Source: Croceibacterium aestuarii (GTDB taxonomy: Bacteria; Pseudomonadota; Alphaproteobacteria; Sphingomonadales; Sphingomonadaceae). From it: a stretch of 64,000 nucleotides of DNA. A program made the translations under genes and the position numbers. The stretch is from positions 1,938,501-2,002,500 of the forward strand of contig NZ_CP131039.1 in NCBI RefSeq assembly GCF_030657335.1, written 5' to 3'. Shown piece after piece: positions 44,360 through 53,546 of this stretch; within the stretch, counting starts at the first letter, position 1, and every line of letters begins with the position of its first letter. Under the pieces are notes generated by a model that searched no databases, was not told the DNA's origin, and saw only the letters and a program-made list of their open reading frames with translations.

Positions 44360-45808
44360 TTAGTGACTCCCCGCGCCGGGTGCAAGCGGCACGAGTTTGC
44401 CGGGGTTGAGCAACCCTTGCGGATCGAGCGCCTGCTTTATCGCGCGCATCAGCGCCAGTTGCACCGGATCTCCCAACCTGCCGAACTCGTCGCGCTTGAG
44501 CTGGCCGATGCCGTGTTCGGCGCTGATCGAACCGTGCCAGGCGGTCACAAGCTCGTAGACTTCGGCGCTGATCTTCTTGCCGTCGCCCGTCAGCCATGCG
44601 TGCGGAGCAACGCCCGGCGGGGCAATGACGTGAAAATGGACATTGCCGTCGCCGAGATGCCCGAACGCCAGCGCCTCGGTACCGGGCCATTTCTCCTCCA
44701 GATGAGGCACGGCGAATTCCACGAATTCAGGCATCCGATCCACCGGAACCGAAATGTCATGTTGCACAGCGGGCCCTTTTTCGCGCTCTGCGGGCGCAAT
44801 GGAATCGCGCAGCAGCCAGAAATCTTCGGCCTGACGTTCGTTCGCGGCAATGACCGCATCTTCGAGTAACCCGGCCTCGAAGGCGCTCGACAGCATGTCT
44901 TCCGCCAGGCCGCCGATGCGGTCCGTGTCGCCGCGTTCGGCAACCAGTTCGATCAGCGTGTGCCAGGCGTGGGGTTCCGCCAGGGGTTCGCGTGCGTCGG
45001 GCAGGTGCCGCACGACATCGCCCAGTGTTTTGGCGGGGATGACCTCGAAGCCTTCGAGCGCATCACCCGCCACGTTCTGGCAATGCAGCAAAAGCTTCCG
45101 GGCCGCGGGCAAGGATGACACCCCGGCCCAGACAACCCGCCGCTCGCCGATAGCCGGCAACAGCTTGAGCGTTGCCGCGGTCACGATCCCCAGCGTGCCT
45201 TCGGAGCCGATGAGCAATTGCTTGAGGTCGAAACCGCGATTGTCCTTCTTGAGCGCTGGAAGCGCGTTGAAGACCGACCCGTCGGCCAGCACCGCCTCGA
45301 TGCCCAGCACCTGCGCGCGCATCGAACCATGGCGCAGCACCTGCGTCCCGCCTGCGTTGGTCGAAACCAGGCCGCCGATGGTTGCCGAACCCTTGCCGCC
45401 CAAGGTGAGAGGAAAGCGCAGACCTTCCGCCTCCGCCGCCTCGTGCAAGGTTTGGAGAATGACCCCCGCCTCGCAGACCGCCTCGCGGGCTTCCGTATCC
45501 AGGCGGCGAATGGCGTTCATCCGGCGCAGCGACAGCAGGATGGCGTTGCCCGAGCCGTCGGGCGTGGCGCCGCCGCACATGCCGGTATTGCCGCCCTGCG
45601 CGACGATCGGCACTCCGTGAGCGGCGCACAGCTTCACGAGCGCGGACACCTCTTCGGTCGACGCCGGGGAGGCAAGGGCCATGGCCTCGCCCGTGAACCT
45701 GCCGCGCCAGTCGGTCAGCCAGGGGGCCATGATATCCGGATCGCGGGTCAGGCCGCGCGGGCCGAGGAGGTCGGCCGCTTCGGCGAGGAATGGGTCTGAT
45801 GTGCTCAC
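44360..45808 (-). CDS. FAD-linked oxidase (D-2-hydroxyglutarate / D-lactate dehydrogenase type)
   Basis: A 482-residue flavoprotein of the GlcD/D2HGDH family that oxidises D-2-hydroxyacids. The PCMH-type FAD domain includes VPIVAQGGNTGMCGGATPDG, LGGKGSATIGGLVSTNAGGT and GSEGTLGIVTAATLKLLP. The C-terminal domain has FGHLGDGNVHFHVIAP with the metal-site histidines and SAEHGIGQLKRDEF. I place the start at GTG 45808, preceded by AAAGGAG; the ATG at 45874 would add 22 unrelated residues. The exact hydroxyacid is not determined. Confidence 0.92.
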   Translation of the reverse strand: MSTSDPFLAEAADLLGPRGLTRDPDIMAPWLTDWRGRFTGEAMALASPASTEEVSALVKLCAAHGVPIVAQGGNTGMCGGATPDGSGNAILLSLRRMNAIRRLDTEAREAVCEAGVILQTLHEAAEAEGLRFPLTLGGKGSATIGGLVSTNAGGTQVLRHGSMRAQVLGIEAVLADGSVFNALPALKKDNRGFDLKQLLIGSEGTLGIVTAATLKLLPAIGERRVVWAGVSSLPAARKLLLHCQNVAGDALEGFEVIPAKTLGDVVRHLPDAREPLAEPHAWHTLIELVAERGDTDRIGGLAEDMLSSAFEAGLLEDAVIAANERQAEDFWLLRDSIAPAEREKGPAVQHDISVPVDRMPEFVEFAVPHLEEKWPGTEALAFGHLGDGNVHFHVIAPPGVAPHAWLTGDGKKISAEVYELVTAWHGSISAEHGIGQLKRDEFGRLGDPVQLALMRAIKQALDPQGLLNPGKLVPLAPGAGSH

Positions 45809-45935
45809 CCGGCTCCTTTGGCAAAGGCGCGGGCGGTTTGCAAAACGCAATCTGAGGGTTAAGCCGCTATTCAAGCGATCGTCGTAAGGGGGAAAGCGCG
45901 CGGCTCGCCGGGTCGCATGTCATAACGATTGTTCG

Positions 45936-46505
45936 ATGATCAGCCTTACCGCCCTTTTGTCCACCTTTGCTCTCGCCGCGCCGCCGTTCGCGCCGCCGCC
46001 GCTGCTGCGCGCCGAGGTGACGCACGAGGTTAGGCCTGGCGATGCGTCTTCGGCTGTGGGCATGCAGAGCCTGCCGGCACCTTTCCTCGTGATCGAGCGG
46101 ACCCTGCGCCCGCAAGGTCAATACCAGGTCCGGATCGAGGAGCGCGTCATCATCCGCATCGCCCCGAGCCCGCCGGCGACCCGTGAGAGGATGCTCTCGA
46201 CCCTCCCGCGCCGATCGATGGAAACGCGCTATCAGGAAGTGAAGCTCGACAGCTGCGTCCCCATCCAGAGTATCGCGGGGGTCGCCCCGGTACAGAGCAA
46301 CCGCCTTCTGCTGTTCATGCGCGATCATCGCGTTCTCAGTGCAGCGCTCGATCGAGCGTGCGACGCTCAGGCCTTTTACTCGGGCTTCTATGTCGAGCGT
46401 AGCAGCGACGGAATGCTCTGCTCCGGCCGGGACCAGCTGCAGTCGCGGGCCGGCAGCAGCTGTGAAGTGGCGCAGTTCAATCGGCTTGTCGCCGTCAAGG
46501 ACTGA
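45936..46505 (+). CDS. Secreted protein of unknown function
   Basis: A 189-residue protein with a short signal peptide (MISLTALLSTFALAAPP). The mature part has basic residues in strand-like segments (YQVRIEERVIIRIAPSPPAT) and four cysteines (LDSCVPI, DRACDAQ, MLCSGRD, SSCEVAQ) spaced as for two disulfides. I recognise no family. It stands alone on the plus strand between the FAD oxidase and helicase genes. Confidence 0.7.
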   Translation: MISLTALLSTFALAAPPFAPPPLLRAEVTHEVRPGDASSAVGMQSLPAPFLVIERTLRPQGQYQVRIEERVIIRIAPSPPATRERMLSTLPRRSMETRYQEVKLDSCVPIQSIAGVAPVQSNRLLLFMRDHRVLSAALDRACDAQAFYSGFYVERSSDGMLCSGRDQLQSRAGSSCEVAQFNRLVAVKD

Positions 46506-46602
46506 GCCGCATTCCTTGACTTTGCGCGCTGTCAAAGCGTAGGGCGCGCGCGTCGGTTACGGGACAATCCCGCGCCCAGCCATATTCCGGACATCGTAAC
46601 CT

Positions 46603-47994
<1,392 letters not shown>

Positions 47995-48044
47995 GCGGGG
48001 CGCCTTAACCCGCTGTTTGCCATCTGGCGCCTAATCTGGCGCGC

Positions 48045-48860
48045 ATGGATGCGCTTTCCTCGCAAGCTTATGCAGTGGCGCTGGCTCTTGCGCCGGCCGC
48101 GGCGGTGTTCGCCGCCGTCTCGCTAGCGAGAAAGCGGCGCGGCGCGCTCTCGGCGCTGCGCAAGGCAATGCCGGAGTCGGTCACCAACCTGATGCTTGTA
48201 GCGCTCAACAGCGTCATCCTGGCCGGTCTCTATTCGTTCATCGCGGGATCGCTGGAAAGCCAGTTACGGCTCTTCCCGGCACTGGCGGACTTCTGGCTCG
48301 GCGTGCCCGAAGTCGCGCTTCTGCTGCTCGCCCTGCTGATCGACGAATTCATGGTCTACTGGCGCCACCGGGCCGAACATGTTCCCGCGCTATGGCCGAT
48401 CCATGCGACGCACCACTCGGACGAGGCGATGACTTGGCTGACCTTGCTACGCAAACATCCGCTCAGCCACCTGTTCGGAAACGTCATCGATGCGATCCCG
48501 CTTATCCTGCTCGGCTTTCCGGCCTGGGCGGTGATCGCCTCTTCACTCATCCGCACCTGGTGGGGCTACTTCATCCATGCCGACCTGCCGTGGACGCTCG
48601 GCCCGGTGGGTAAGATTTTGATGTCGCCCGCGGCGCATCGCCTGCACCACATCGACGACGAGGTTTTGATGGGCCAGAACTTCGGCGGCTTCTTCTCGAT
48701 CTGGGATCGCTTGTTCGGCACCTTCGACGACGCTTCGGAGCACCTCGATTGCCGTACCGGCATAGCCGGTGGCAGCCGCCCATTTCTCGGAGAACTGGCT
48801 CGGCCGTTCGAAGCGGTCATACGCCGCGCCCGCCGGGCCTCGCCTTCGCCGGCCGCGTAA
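48045..48860 (+). CDS. Fatty acid hydroxylase / sterol desaturase family protein
   Basis: A 271-residue membrane-bound di-iron enzyme of the PF04116 superfamily with four hydrophobic segments. The histidine clusters are YWRHRAEHVPALWPIHATHH and AAHRLHHIDDE, which would coordinate the two irons. Members hydroxylate or desaturate fatty acyl chains, carotenoids or sterols; the substrate is not predictable. It converges with a tiny gene whose stop is three bases away. Confidence 0.88.
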   Translation: MDALSSQAYAVALALAPAAAVFAAVSLARKRRGALSALRKAMPESVTNLMLVALNSVILAGLYSFIAGSLESQLRLFPALADFWLGVPEVALLLLALLIDEFMVYWRHRAEHVPALWPIHATHHSDEAMTWLTLLRKHPLSHLFGNVIDAIPLILLGFPAWAVIASSLIRTWWGYFIHADLPWTLGPVGKILMSPAAHRLHHIDDEVLMGQNFGGFFSIWDRLFGTFDDASEHLDCRTGIAGGSRPFLGELARPFEAVIRRARRASPSPAA

Positions 48861-48863
48861 ACG

Positions 48864-49022
48864 TTATAGATCTTCCGCGTTGTCACCGCCCTTACGCCCG
48901 GTGCGGTCGCGGGCGTTCGAATGGTTGGGACTGCGCGATTCCTGCTTCTGCAGCTTCTCGTTCGGGTTGTCGCTGCCGCGGTGTTCCTTCTTCGCCTGCG
49001 TGTTGCCAGTGTCGCTGCTCAT
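48864..49022 (-). CDS. Tiny hydrophilic disordered protein (52 residues)
   Basis: ATG 49022 follows AAAGGAGA at ideal spacing. The product is extremely polar (STNQKEHRGD), with no aromatic or cysteine residue, for example NTQAKKEHRGSDNPNEKLQ and ending RTGRKGGDNAEDL. Like the gene at 31038-31214 it lies convergent to and just beyond a long plus-strand gene, and the 27 bases before its start plus the ATG match that gene at 24 of 30 positions. An EcfG-like promoter (GGAAA-N16-CGTT) is in register. Function unknown; a stress-induced small protein is suggested. Confidence 0.7.
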   Translation of the reverse strand: MSSDTGNTQAKKEHRGSDNPNEKLQKQESRSPNHSNARDRTGRKGGDNAEDL

Positions 49023-49044
49023 GTGAAGTCTCCTTTGCGCAACC

Positions 49045-49069
49045 AACGCGGCACCGGGCCGAGGTTTCC
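49045..49069 (-). promoter_or_regulatory. EcfG-like promoter for the 52-residue gene
   Basis: Minus-strand reading gives GGAAA (49069-49065), 16 bases, CGTT (49048-49045), one mismatch from the EcfG consensus. CGTT lies 22 bases before the ATG, the same distance as in the gene starting at 31214. Confidence 0.5.
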
Positions 49070-49077
49070 GGCGAGTC

Positions 49078-51387
49078 TCAACGGGCGAGCGTGACGAAGC
49101 TGTCGATCACCCGCTTCGTGCCGGCCTGCTCGAATTCGATCTCGAGCTTGTTGCCCTCCTGATCGACGACTTCGCCATAGCCGAACTTCTCGTGGAAGAC
49201 CCGCGCGCCGACCGCGATGTCGCTGCGCGGCTTGGCGGCAAAGCTGGCGGCGCTGCGTCCCGGTTCCGCCAGCCGTTTCGGCGTGGGATCGTAGCCGGAG
49301 CTGAGCGCGCGTTGCCAGCCGGGGCCGCGCGTCCCCGAGCGTTCGGGCCTAGCACTGCTGACATGCGCGAAGGGATCGTCGCGCTCCGACCAGTTGGCGC
49401 GCCATAGCGAGGCACCCCCGCTCATGGTCGTCTCGACCTCGATGTGGTCCTCGGGCAACTCCTCGATGAAGCGGCTCGGAATCGAACTGGTCCACTGGCC
49501 GTAAATGCGGCGATTGGCGGCGTGGAGGATGGTGCAACGCCGGCGGGCACGGGTGATCGCGACATAGGCGAGCCGGCGCTCTTCCTCGAGGCTAGCGAGC
49601 CCGCCCTCGTCGAGCGCGCGCTGGCTCGGGAATACGCCTTCCTCCCAGCCGGGGAGGAAGACGTTGTCGAATTCCAGCCCCTTGGCGGCATGCATGGTCA
49701 TGATGGTGACTTTGTCCTCGTCGCTCGCCGCATCGTTATCCATCACCAGGCTGACGTGCTCGAGGAAGTCGCCAAGGGTTTCGTAGTCCTCCATTGCCCG
49801 CGCAAGTTCGGTCAGGTTGTCGGACCGCCCGGCGCTCTCGGCCGAGCGGTCTGCCTTTAGCATTGCGTCGTATCCACTGTCCTCCAGCACGGTGCGGAGC
49901 AGTTCGGACGGGGTGACCTTCTCGCTCATCTCCCGCCAGCGCAGGAAATCGCCCATGAGCGTGGCGATGGTTCCGCGCGCCCGTGGCGGCAGCTCGTCGC
50001 TGTCCGCCAGTTGTAGCGAGGCGACCGCGAGCGGGAGCCCTGTCGCCCGCGCATGGCGATGCATCGCTTCCAGCGTCTTCGCGCCGAGGCCGCGCTTGGG
50101 CTGGTTGTAGATCCGCTCGAAGGCGAGATCGTCCTGCGGCTGGGCGATCACACGCAAATAGGCGAGGGCATCGCGGATCTCGGCCCGCTCGTAAAAACGG
50201 AATCCGCCGACGATACGATAACCCAGGCCGATCTGGATGAACCGGTCTTCGAACTCGCGCGTCTGGTACTGTGCCCTCACGAGGATCGCTATCTGCTCGA
50301 GCGGCGCTCCCTCGCGCTCGAGACGCTCGATTTCTTCGCCCACGCGGCGCGCTTCTTCGGGCGCGTCCCAGACGCCGATCACCCGGACTTTGTCGCCGCC
50401 GCCTTGCTCAGTCCACAGGGTCTTGCCGAGGCGTTCGGAATTGGCCGCAATCAGGCCCGATGCCGCGGCGAGGATCGGCGGCGTCGAGCGATAGTTCTGT
50501 TCGAGCCGGACGACCTTGGCGCCTGGAAAATCCTTCTCGAAGCGCAGGATATTGGCGACCTCCGCGCCGCGCCAGGAATAGATCGACTGGTCGTCGTCCC
50601 CGACCACACAGATGTTCTTCCGCTCCTGCGCCAGCAGTCGCAGCCACAGGTATTGGACCGCGTTGGTGTCCTGGTACTCGTCGACCAGCACGTACTTGAA
50701 GCGTTTCTGATACATCTGCAGCACGTCGCGCTCGGTGCGCAGAATGTTGAGCATGTGCAGCAGCAGATCGCCGAAATCGCAGGCATTGAGGCTCTTGAGC
50801 CGCTGCTGGTAAAGACCGTACATCTGCTGGCCCTTACCGTTGGCATAGGCTTCGTTCTCGACAGCATCGAGATCGCCCGGATTGAGCCCGCGGTTCTTCC
50901 AGCGATCGATCAGTCCGGCCAGCTGACGCGCCGGCCAGCGTTTTTCATCCAGGCCCTGGTCGGATATCAGCTGCTTGAGCAGGCGAATCTGGTCGTCGGT
51001 GTCGATGATGGTGTAGTTCGACTGCAGTCCCACCAATTCGGCGTGCCGACGCAACATTCTGGCGCAAATCGAATGGAAGGTCCCAAGCCACGGCATGCCC
51101 TCCACCGCATCGCCGATCAGCTCACCCACGCGGTGGCGCATTTCGCGCGCGGCCTTGTTGGTGAAGGTGACGCATAAGATTTCGCTAGGCCAGGCGCGCC
51201 GTGTGCGGATCAGGTAGGCGAGGCGGGCGGTCAGGGCGGCGGTTTTCCCCGTGCCGGCGCCCGCCAGCATCAGCACCGGCCCTTCTGTCGTGAGCACCGC
51301 TTCCTTCTGCGGAGGATTGAGGCCGTCGAGCCACGCCGGCGCTTCGCCTGCAGGCTCTGTTCGGGCTGGTGGAGGTGTGTCGCTCAC
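49078..51387 (-). CDS. uvrD: ATP-dependent 3'-5' DNA helicase UvrD/PcrA
   Basis: A 769-residue superfamily 1A helicase used in nucleotide excision repair and mismatch repair. Motifs are LAGAGTGKTAAL (Walker A), CVTFTNKAAREM, VDEYQDTNAVQY (Walker B), GDDDQSIYSWRGA, LEQNYRSTP and MTMHAAKGLEFDNVFLPGWE. The C-terminal Tudor-like tail that contacts RNA polymerase is present (VFHEKFGYGEVVDQEGNKLE). The start is a GTG at 51387. An SOS box lies three bases upstream, so LexA control is likely. Confidence 0.96.
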   Translation of the reverse strand: MSDTPPPARTEPAGEAPAWLDGLNPPQKEAVLTTEGPVLMLAGAGTGKTAALTARLAYLIRTRRAWPSEILCVTFTNKAAREMRHRVGELIGDAVEGMPWLGTFHSICARMLRRHAELVGLQSNYTIIDTDDQIRLLKQLISDQGLDEKRWPARQLAGLIDRWKNRGLNPGDLDAVENEAYANGKGQQMYGLYQQRLKSLNACDFGDLLLHMLNILRTERDVLQMYQKRFKYVLVDEYQDTNAVQYLWLRLLAQERKNICVVGDDDQSIYSWRGAEVANILRFEKDFPGAKVVRLEQNYRSTPPILAAASGLIAANSERLGKTLWTEQGGGDKVRVIGVWDAPEEARRVGEEIERLEREGAPLEQIAILVRAQYQTREFEDRFIQIGLGYRIVGGFRFYERAEIRDALAYLRVIAQPQDDLAFERIYNQPKRGLGAKTLEAMHRHARATGLPLAVASLQLADSDELPPRARGTIATLMGDFLRWREMSEKVTPSELLRTVLEDSGYDAMLKADRSAESAGRSDNLTELARAMEDYETLGDFLEHVSLVMDNDAASDEDKVTIMTMHAAKGLEFDNVFLPGWEEGVFPSQRALDEGGLASLEEERRLAYVAITRARRRCTILHAANRRIYGQWTSSIPSRFIEELPEDHIEVETTMSGGASLWRANWSERDDPFAHVSSARPERSGTRGPGWQRALSSGYDPTPKRLAEPGRSAASFAAKPRSDIAVGARVFHEKFGYGEVVDQEGNKLEIEFEQAGTKRVIDSFVTLAR

Positions 51388-51390
51388 GGC

Positions 51391-51405
51391 GAACAGCTAG
51401 GGAAC
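51391..51405 (-). promoter_or_regulatory. SOS box (LexA site) immediately upstream of uvrD
   Basis: On the plus strand GAAC-AGCTAGG-GAAC, that is GTTC-N7-GTTC for the minus-strand gene, fits the alphaproteobacterial LexA consensus exactly. It ends only three bases before the GTG start, and no ribosome site fits in between, which suggests either a leaderless transcript or a later start. Confidence 0.7.
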
Positions 51406-51444
51406 ATCGAGTGTGCACGCAAGGGTAGCCCATCGCCGCTGGCC

Positions 51445-51470
51445 GGAACCGCCGGAGGGACGCGCGCGTT
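51445..51470 (+). promoter_or_regulatory. EcfG-type promoter of the secreted protein at 51507
   Basis: GGAAC (51445-51449), 17 bases, CGTT (51467-51470) is an exact match to the alphaproteobacterial general-stress consensus GGAAC-N16/17-CGTT. The start codon is 36 bases further on, leaving room for a short leader with GGAG. Confidence 0.65.
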
Positions 51471-51506
51471 TTTTTCGGCGCACAGGGACGATCGATGGAG
51501 AGTACC

Positions 51507-52133
51507 ATGCACAAGTTCATTTTCGCAGGGGTTGCGGCGCTTGCCGTCGCCGCCATGCCGGCGATGGCGCAGGACGCTGACGCCGCCGTTACGCTGACGA
51601 CCGAGCAGCAGGCCACGTTCGATACCTGGCCGCCGGATCGGCAGACGGTCTATCTGGCATGGGATCCGATTTACCAGGATTATTTCTGGACGCTGACGCC
51701 GGACCAGCAGAAGAATTACTTCCTCCTCACGCCCCAACAGAAGGCCCAAATCGCGGCAATGACGCCTGCACAGCGAACCGAGGCTTGGACCTCGATCGCG
51801 CAGCAGGTCGGGGCGGCCGGCAAGGCCAAGGTAACCGCCAACACGGCCGCGGCGGCCAACGCGCAGGCTGCGCCTCCGCCTTCGGCGACAGCAGTCGTTA
51901 CGGACAACGATCCCGCCACACCACCGGTCGTGGCGCACAACGACCCGGGCAATCTCACAGCCCCGCCCGCGTCGGTCCTCAACAAGACGTACCCGGTGTG
52001 CAGCCGCAAGGTTCACGATAGCTGCCAGAACCCGGGCGAGGGCGGCGCGCCCGGACATTCTCGTGCCCTGTCCTACTGGCCGGGCAAGCCCGCCAGCCAG
52101 CTCGACGACAACGAAAATGACAATGGCGGCTGA
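51507..52133 (+). CDS. Stress-type secreted protein of unknown function
   Basis: A 208-residue exported protein. The signal peptide (FIFAGVAALAVAAMPAMAQ) is followed by a helical region with repeated short motifs (LTTEQQATFDTWPPDRQ, LTPDQQKNYFLLTPQQKAQ, MTPAQRTEAW). Next comes an Ala/Pro-rich linker (about 115-160) and a C-terminal part with two cysteines (YPVCSRKVHDSCQNPGEGG). I recognise no named family. ATG 51507 with GGAG upstream is preferred over ATG 51495. A consensus EcfG-type promoter precedes it. It is divergent from uvrD. Confidence 0.78.
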   Translation: MHKFIFAGVAALAVAAMPAMAQDADAAVTLTTEQQATFDTWPPDRQTVYLAWDPIYQDYFWTLTPDQQKNYFLLTPQQKAQIAAMTPAQRTEAWTSIAQQVGAAGKAKVTANTAAAANAQAAPPPSATAVVTDNDPATPPVVAHNDPGNLTAPPASVLNKTYPVCSRKVHDSCQNPGEGGAPGHSRALSYWPGKPASQLDDNENDNGG

Positions 52134-52152
52134 CCTTTGCGAGAAGGCCGGC

Positions 52153-52695
52153 TCAATCGAGCCGCAGTAGATGCAAACGGGCCTTGCCGCTGTCGCGCAC
52201 TGTGTCGACCGTGAAGCCCTTCGCGTCAACGGTCTCCTTGCGCGAGGTTTCGACGCTGAGCCAGGCTCCCGGCGCGATCCAGCCCAGCCGCTTCAGCTTC
52301 TCGAGCGCCACCACGCCGGCACCCGTTCCGTAGGGCGGATCGAGCAGTAGCAGGTCGAGCGGCCGGCGCGCCGGCCCCAGAGCCAAGACCGACTGCGCCC
52401 GCACGTCGCAGCGCTGGGCGCAGCGCAGCGCCGCGATGTTGGATCGCAGCGCCCTGAGTGCCGCCGCATCCTGCTCGACGAAGAGGGCCGTTGCCGCACC
52501 GCGCGACAGCGCTTCGAGACCGAGTGCGCCGGATCCGGCGAAAAGGTCGCCGACCGCGAGATCGTCGAAATTGCCGAGCCGGCTGGTGAGCATCGAAAAG
52601 AGCGCTTCGCGGGTTCGGTCGGCGGTGGGACGGGTCGTATCGCCGACCGGCGCGCGCAGGAGCCGGCCGCGCCACTCGCCGGCGATGACCCTCAT
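52153..52695 (-). CDS. rsmD: 16S rRNA (guanine966-N2)-methyltransferase RsmD
   Basis: A 180-residue methyltransferase that modifies G966 in 16S rRNA. It begins MRVIAGEWRGRLLRAP and has PTADRTREALFSMLTSRLG, VGDLFAGSGALGLEALSRGA (SAM binding) and the catalytic LLLLDPPYGTG. The start at 52695 overlaps the pseudouridine synthase stop by four bases (ATGA), so the two rRNA modification genes are coupled. Confidence 0.95.
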   Translation of the reverse strand: MRVIAGEWRGRLLRAPVGDTTRPTADRTREALFSMLTSRLGNFDDLAVGDLFAGSGALGLEALSRGAATALFVEQDAAALRALRSNIAALRCAQRCDVRAQSVLALGPARRPLDLLLLDPPYGTGAGVVALEKLKRLGWIAPGAWLSVETSRKETVDAKGFTVDTVRDSGKARLHLLRLD

Positions 52696-53453
52696 CGGTG
52701 CCCCTTGTTCAGGCTCGACACGAAGCGCTCGACGTCCTGCTTTTTCAATTCGTCGGTTGCCCCGCGCGGAAGGTCTCCGAGCACGAAGGGGCCGTAAGCT
52801 GTTCGCAGCAGGCGGCTGACCTGGAGCCCGAGGTGTTCGAGCACCCGGCGGACTTCGCGGTTCTTGCCTTCGGTCAGCGTCAGTTCGATCCATTGGTTGC
52901 GGCCGGTGCTGCGTTCGAGATTGGCGTCGATGCGGCCGTAATTGACGCCTTCGACCGTCACGCCTTCGATCAGATCTTCGAGCTGGCTTTGGGTGACATC
53001 GCCGAACGTCCGCGCCCGGTACGTCCTCGGAATACCGCTCGAGGGCAGCTCCATTGCCCGCTTGAGTTCGCCGTCGTTGGTCATCAGCAGCAGGCCCTCA
53101 GTATTGAGGTCGAGGCGGCCGACCGGCATTAATCGCGGCGCATCCCCCGGGAGCGAATTGCGCAGCGCATCGTAAATCGTCGGGCGCCCCTTGGGGTCGC
53201 GTTCGGCGGTGAGGAGCCCCGACGGCTTGTGGAAGCGGAACAGGCGAGTGCGATCGGCCTTGCCGACCGGTTTGCCGTCGACCGTCACACCGCGCAGGTG
53301 GGGCAGGATGGTCGCCGGCGTTTCCAGCTTCTTGCCGTTGAGCGCGATCCGCCCCTCGGCAATCATCCGCTCGACCTCGCGCCGACTGGCCACGCCTGCC
53401 CTGGCGAGAAGCTTGGCGATGCGTTCGCCTTCGGGTCGGTCGCTCGATGTCAT
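52692..53453 (-). CDS. 23S/16S rRNA pseudouridine synthase (RsuA/RluB family)
   Basis: A 253-residue enzyme with an N-terminal S4 RNA-binding domain (ERIAKLLARAGVASRREVER, MIAEGRIALNGKKL) and a catalytic domain. The active-site aspartate is in PVGRLDLNTEGLLLMTNDGE, and the later blocks are GRNQWIELTLTEGKNREVRR and LEHLGLQVSRLLRTAYGPF. It is most like RluB (position 2605 of 23S rRNA), but RluB, RsuA and RluE cannot be told apart safely here. It leads a two-gene unit with rsmD. Confidence 0.92.
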   Translation of the reverse strand: MTSSDRPEGERIAKLLARAGVASRREVERMIAEGRIALNGKKLETPATILPHLRGVTVDGKPVGKADRTRLFRFHKPSGLLTAERDPKGRPTIYDALRNSLPGDAPRLMPVGRLDLNTEGLLLMTNDGELKRAMELPSSGIPRTYRARTFGDVTQSQLEDLIEGVTVEGVNYGRIDANLERSTGRNQWIELTLTEGKNREVRRVLEHLGLQVSRLLRTAYGPFVLGDLPRGATDELKKQDVERFVSSLNKGHR

Positions 53454-53546
53454 GCCGCGGCCCTAGCTGTTGATGCAGGGTTCATCCACCCTTCCCATGA
53501 TGGTGCGCGGCGCTAAGCAGGAGCTTTCGGCGAGGACGCGAAACGT

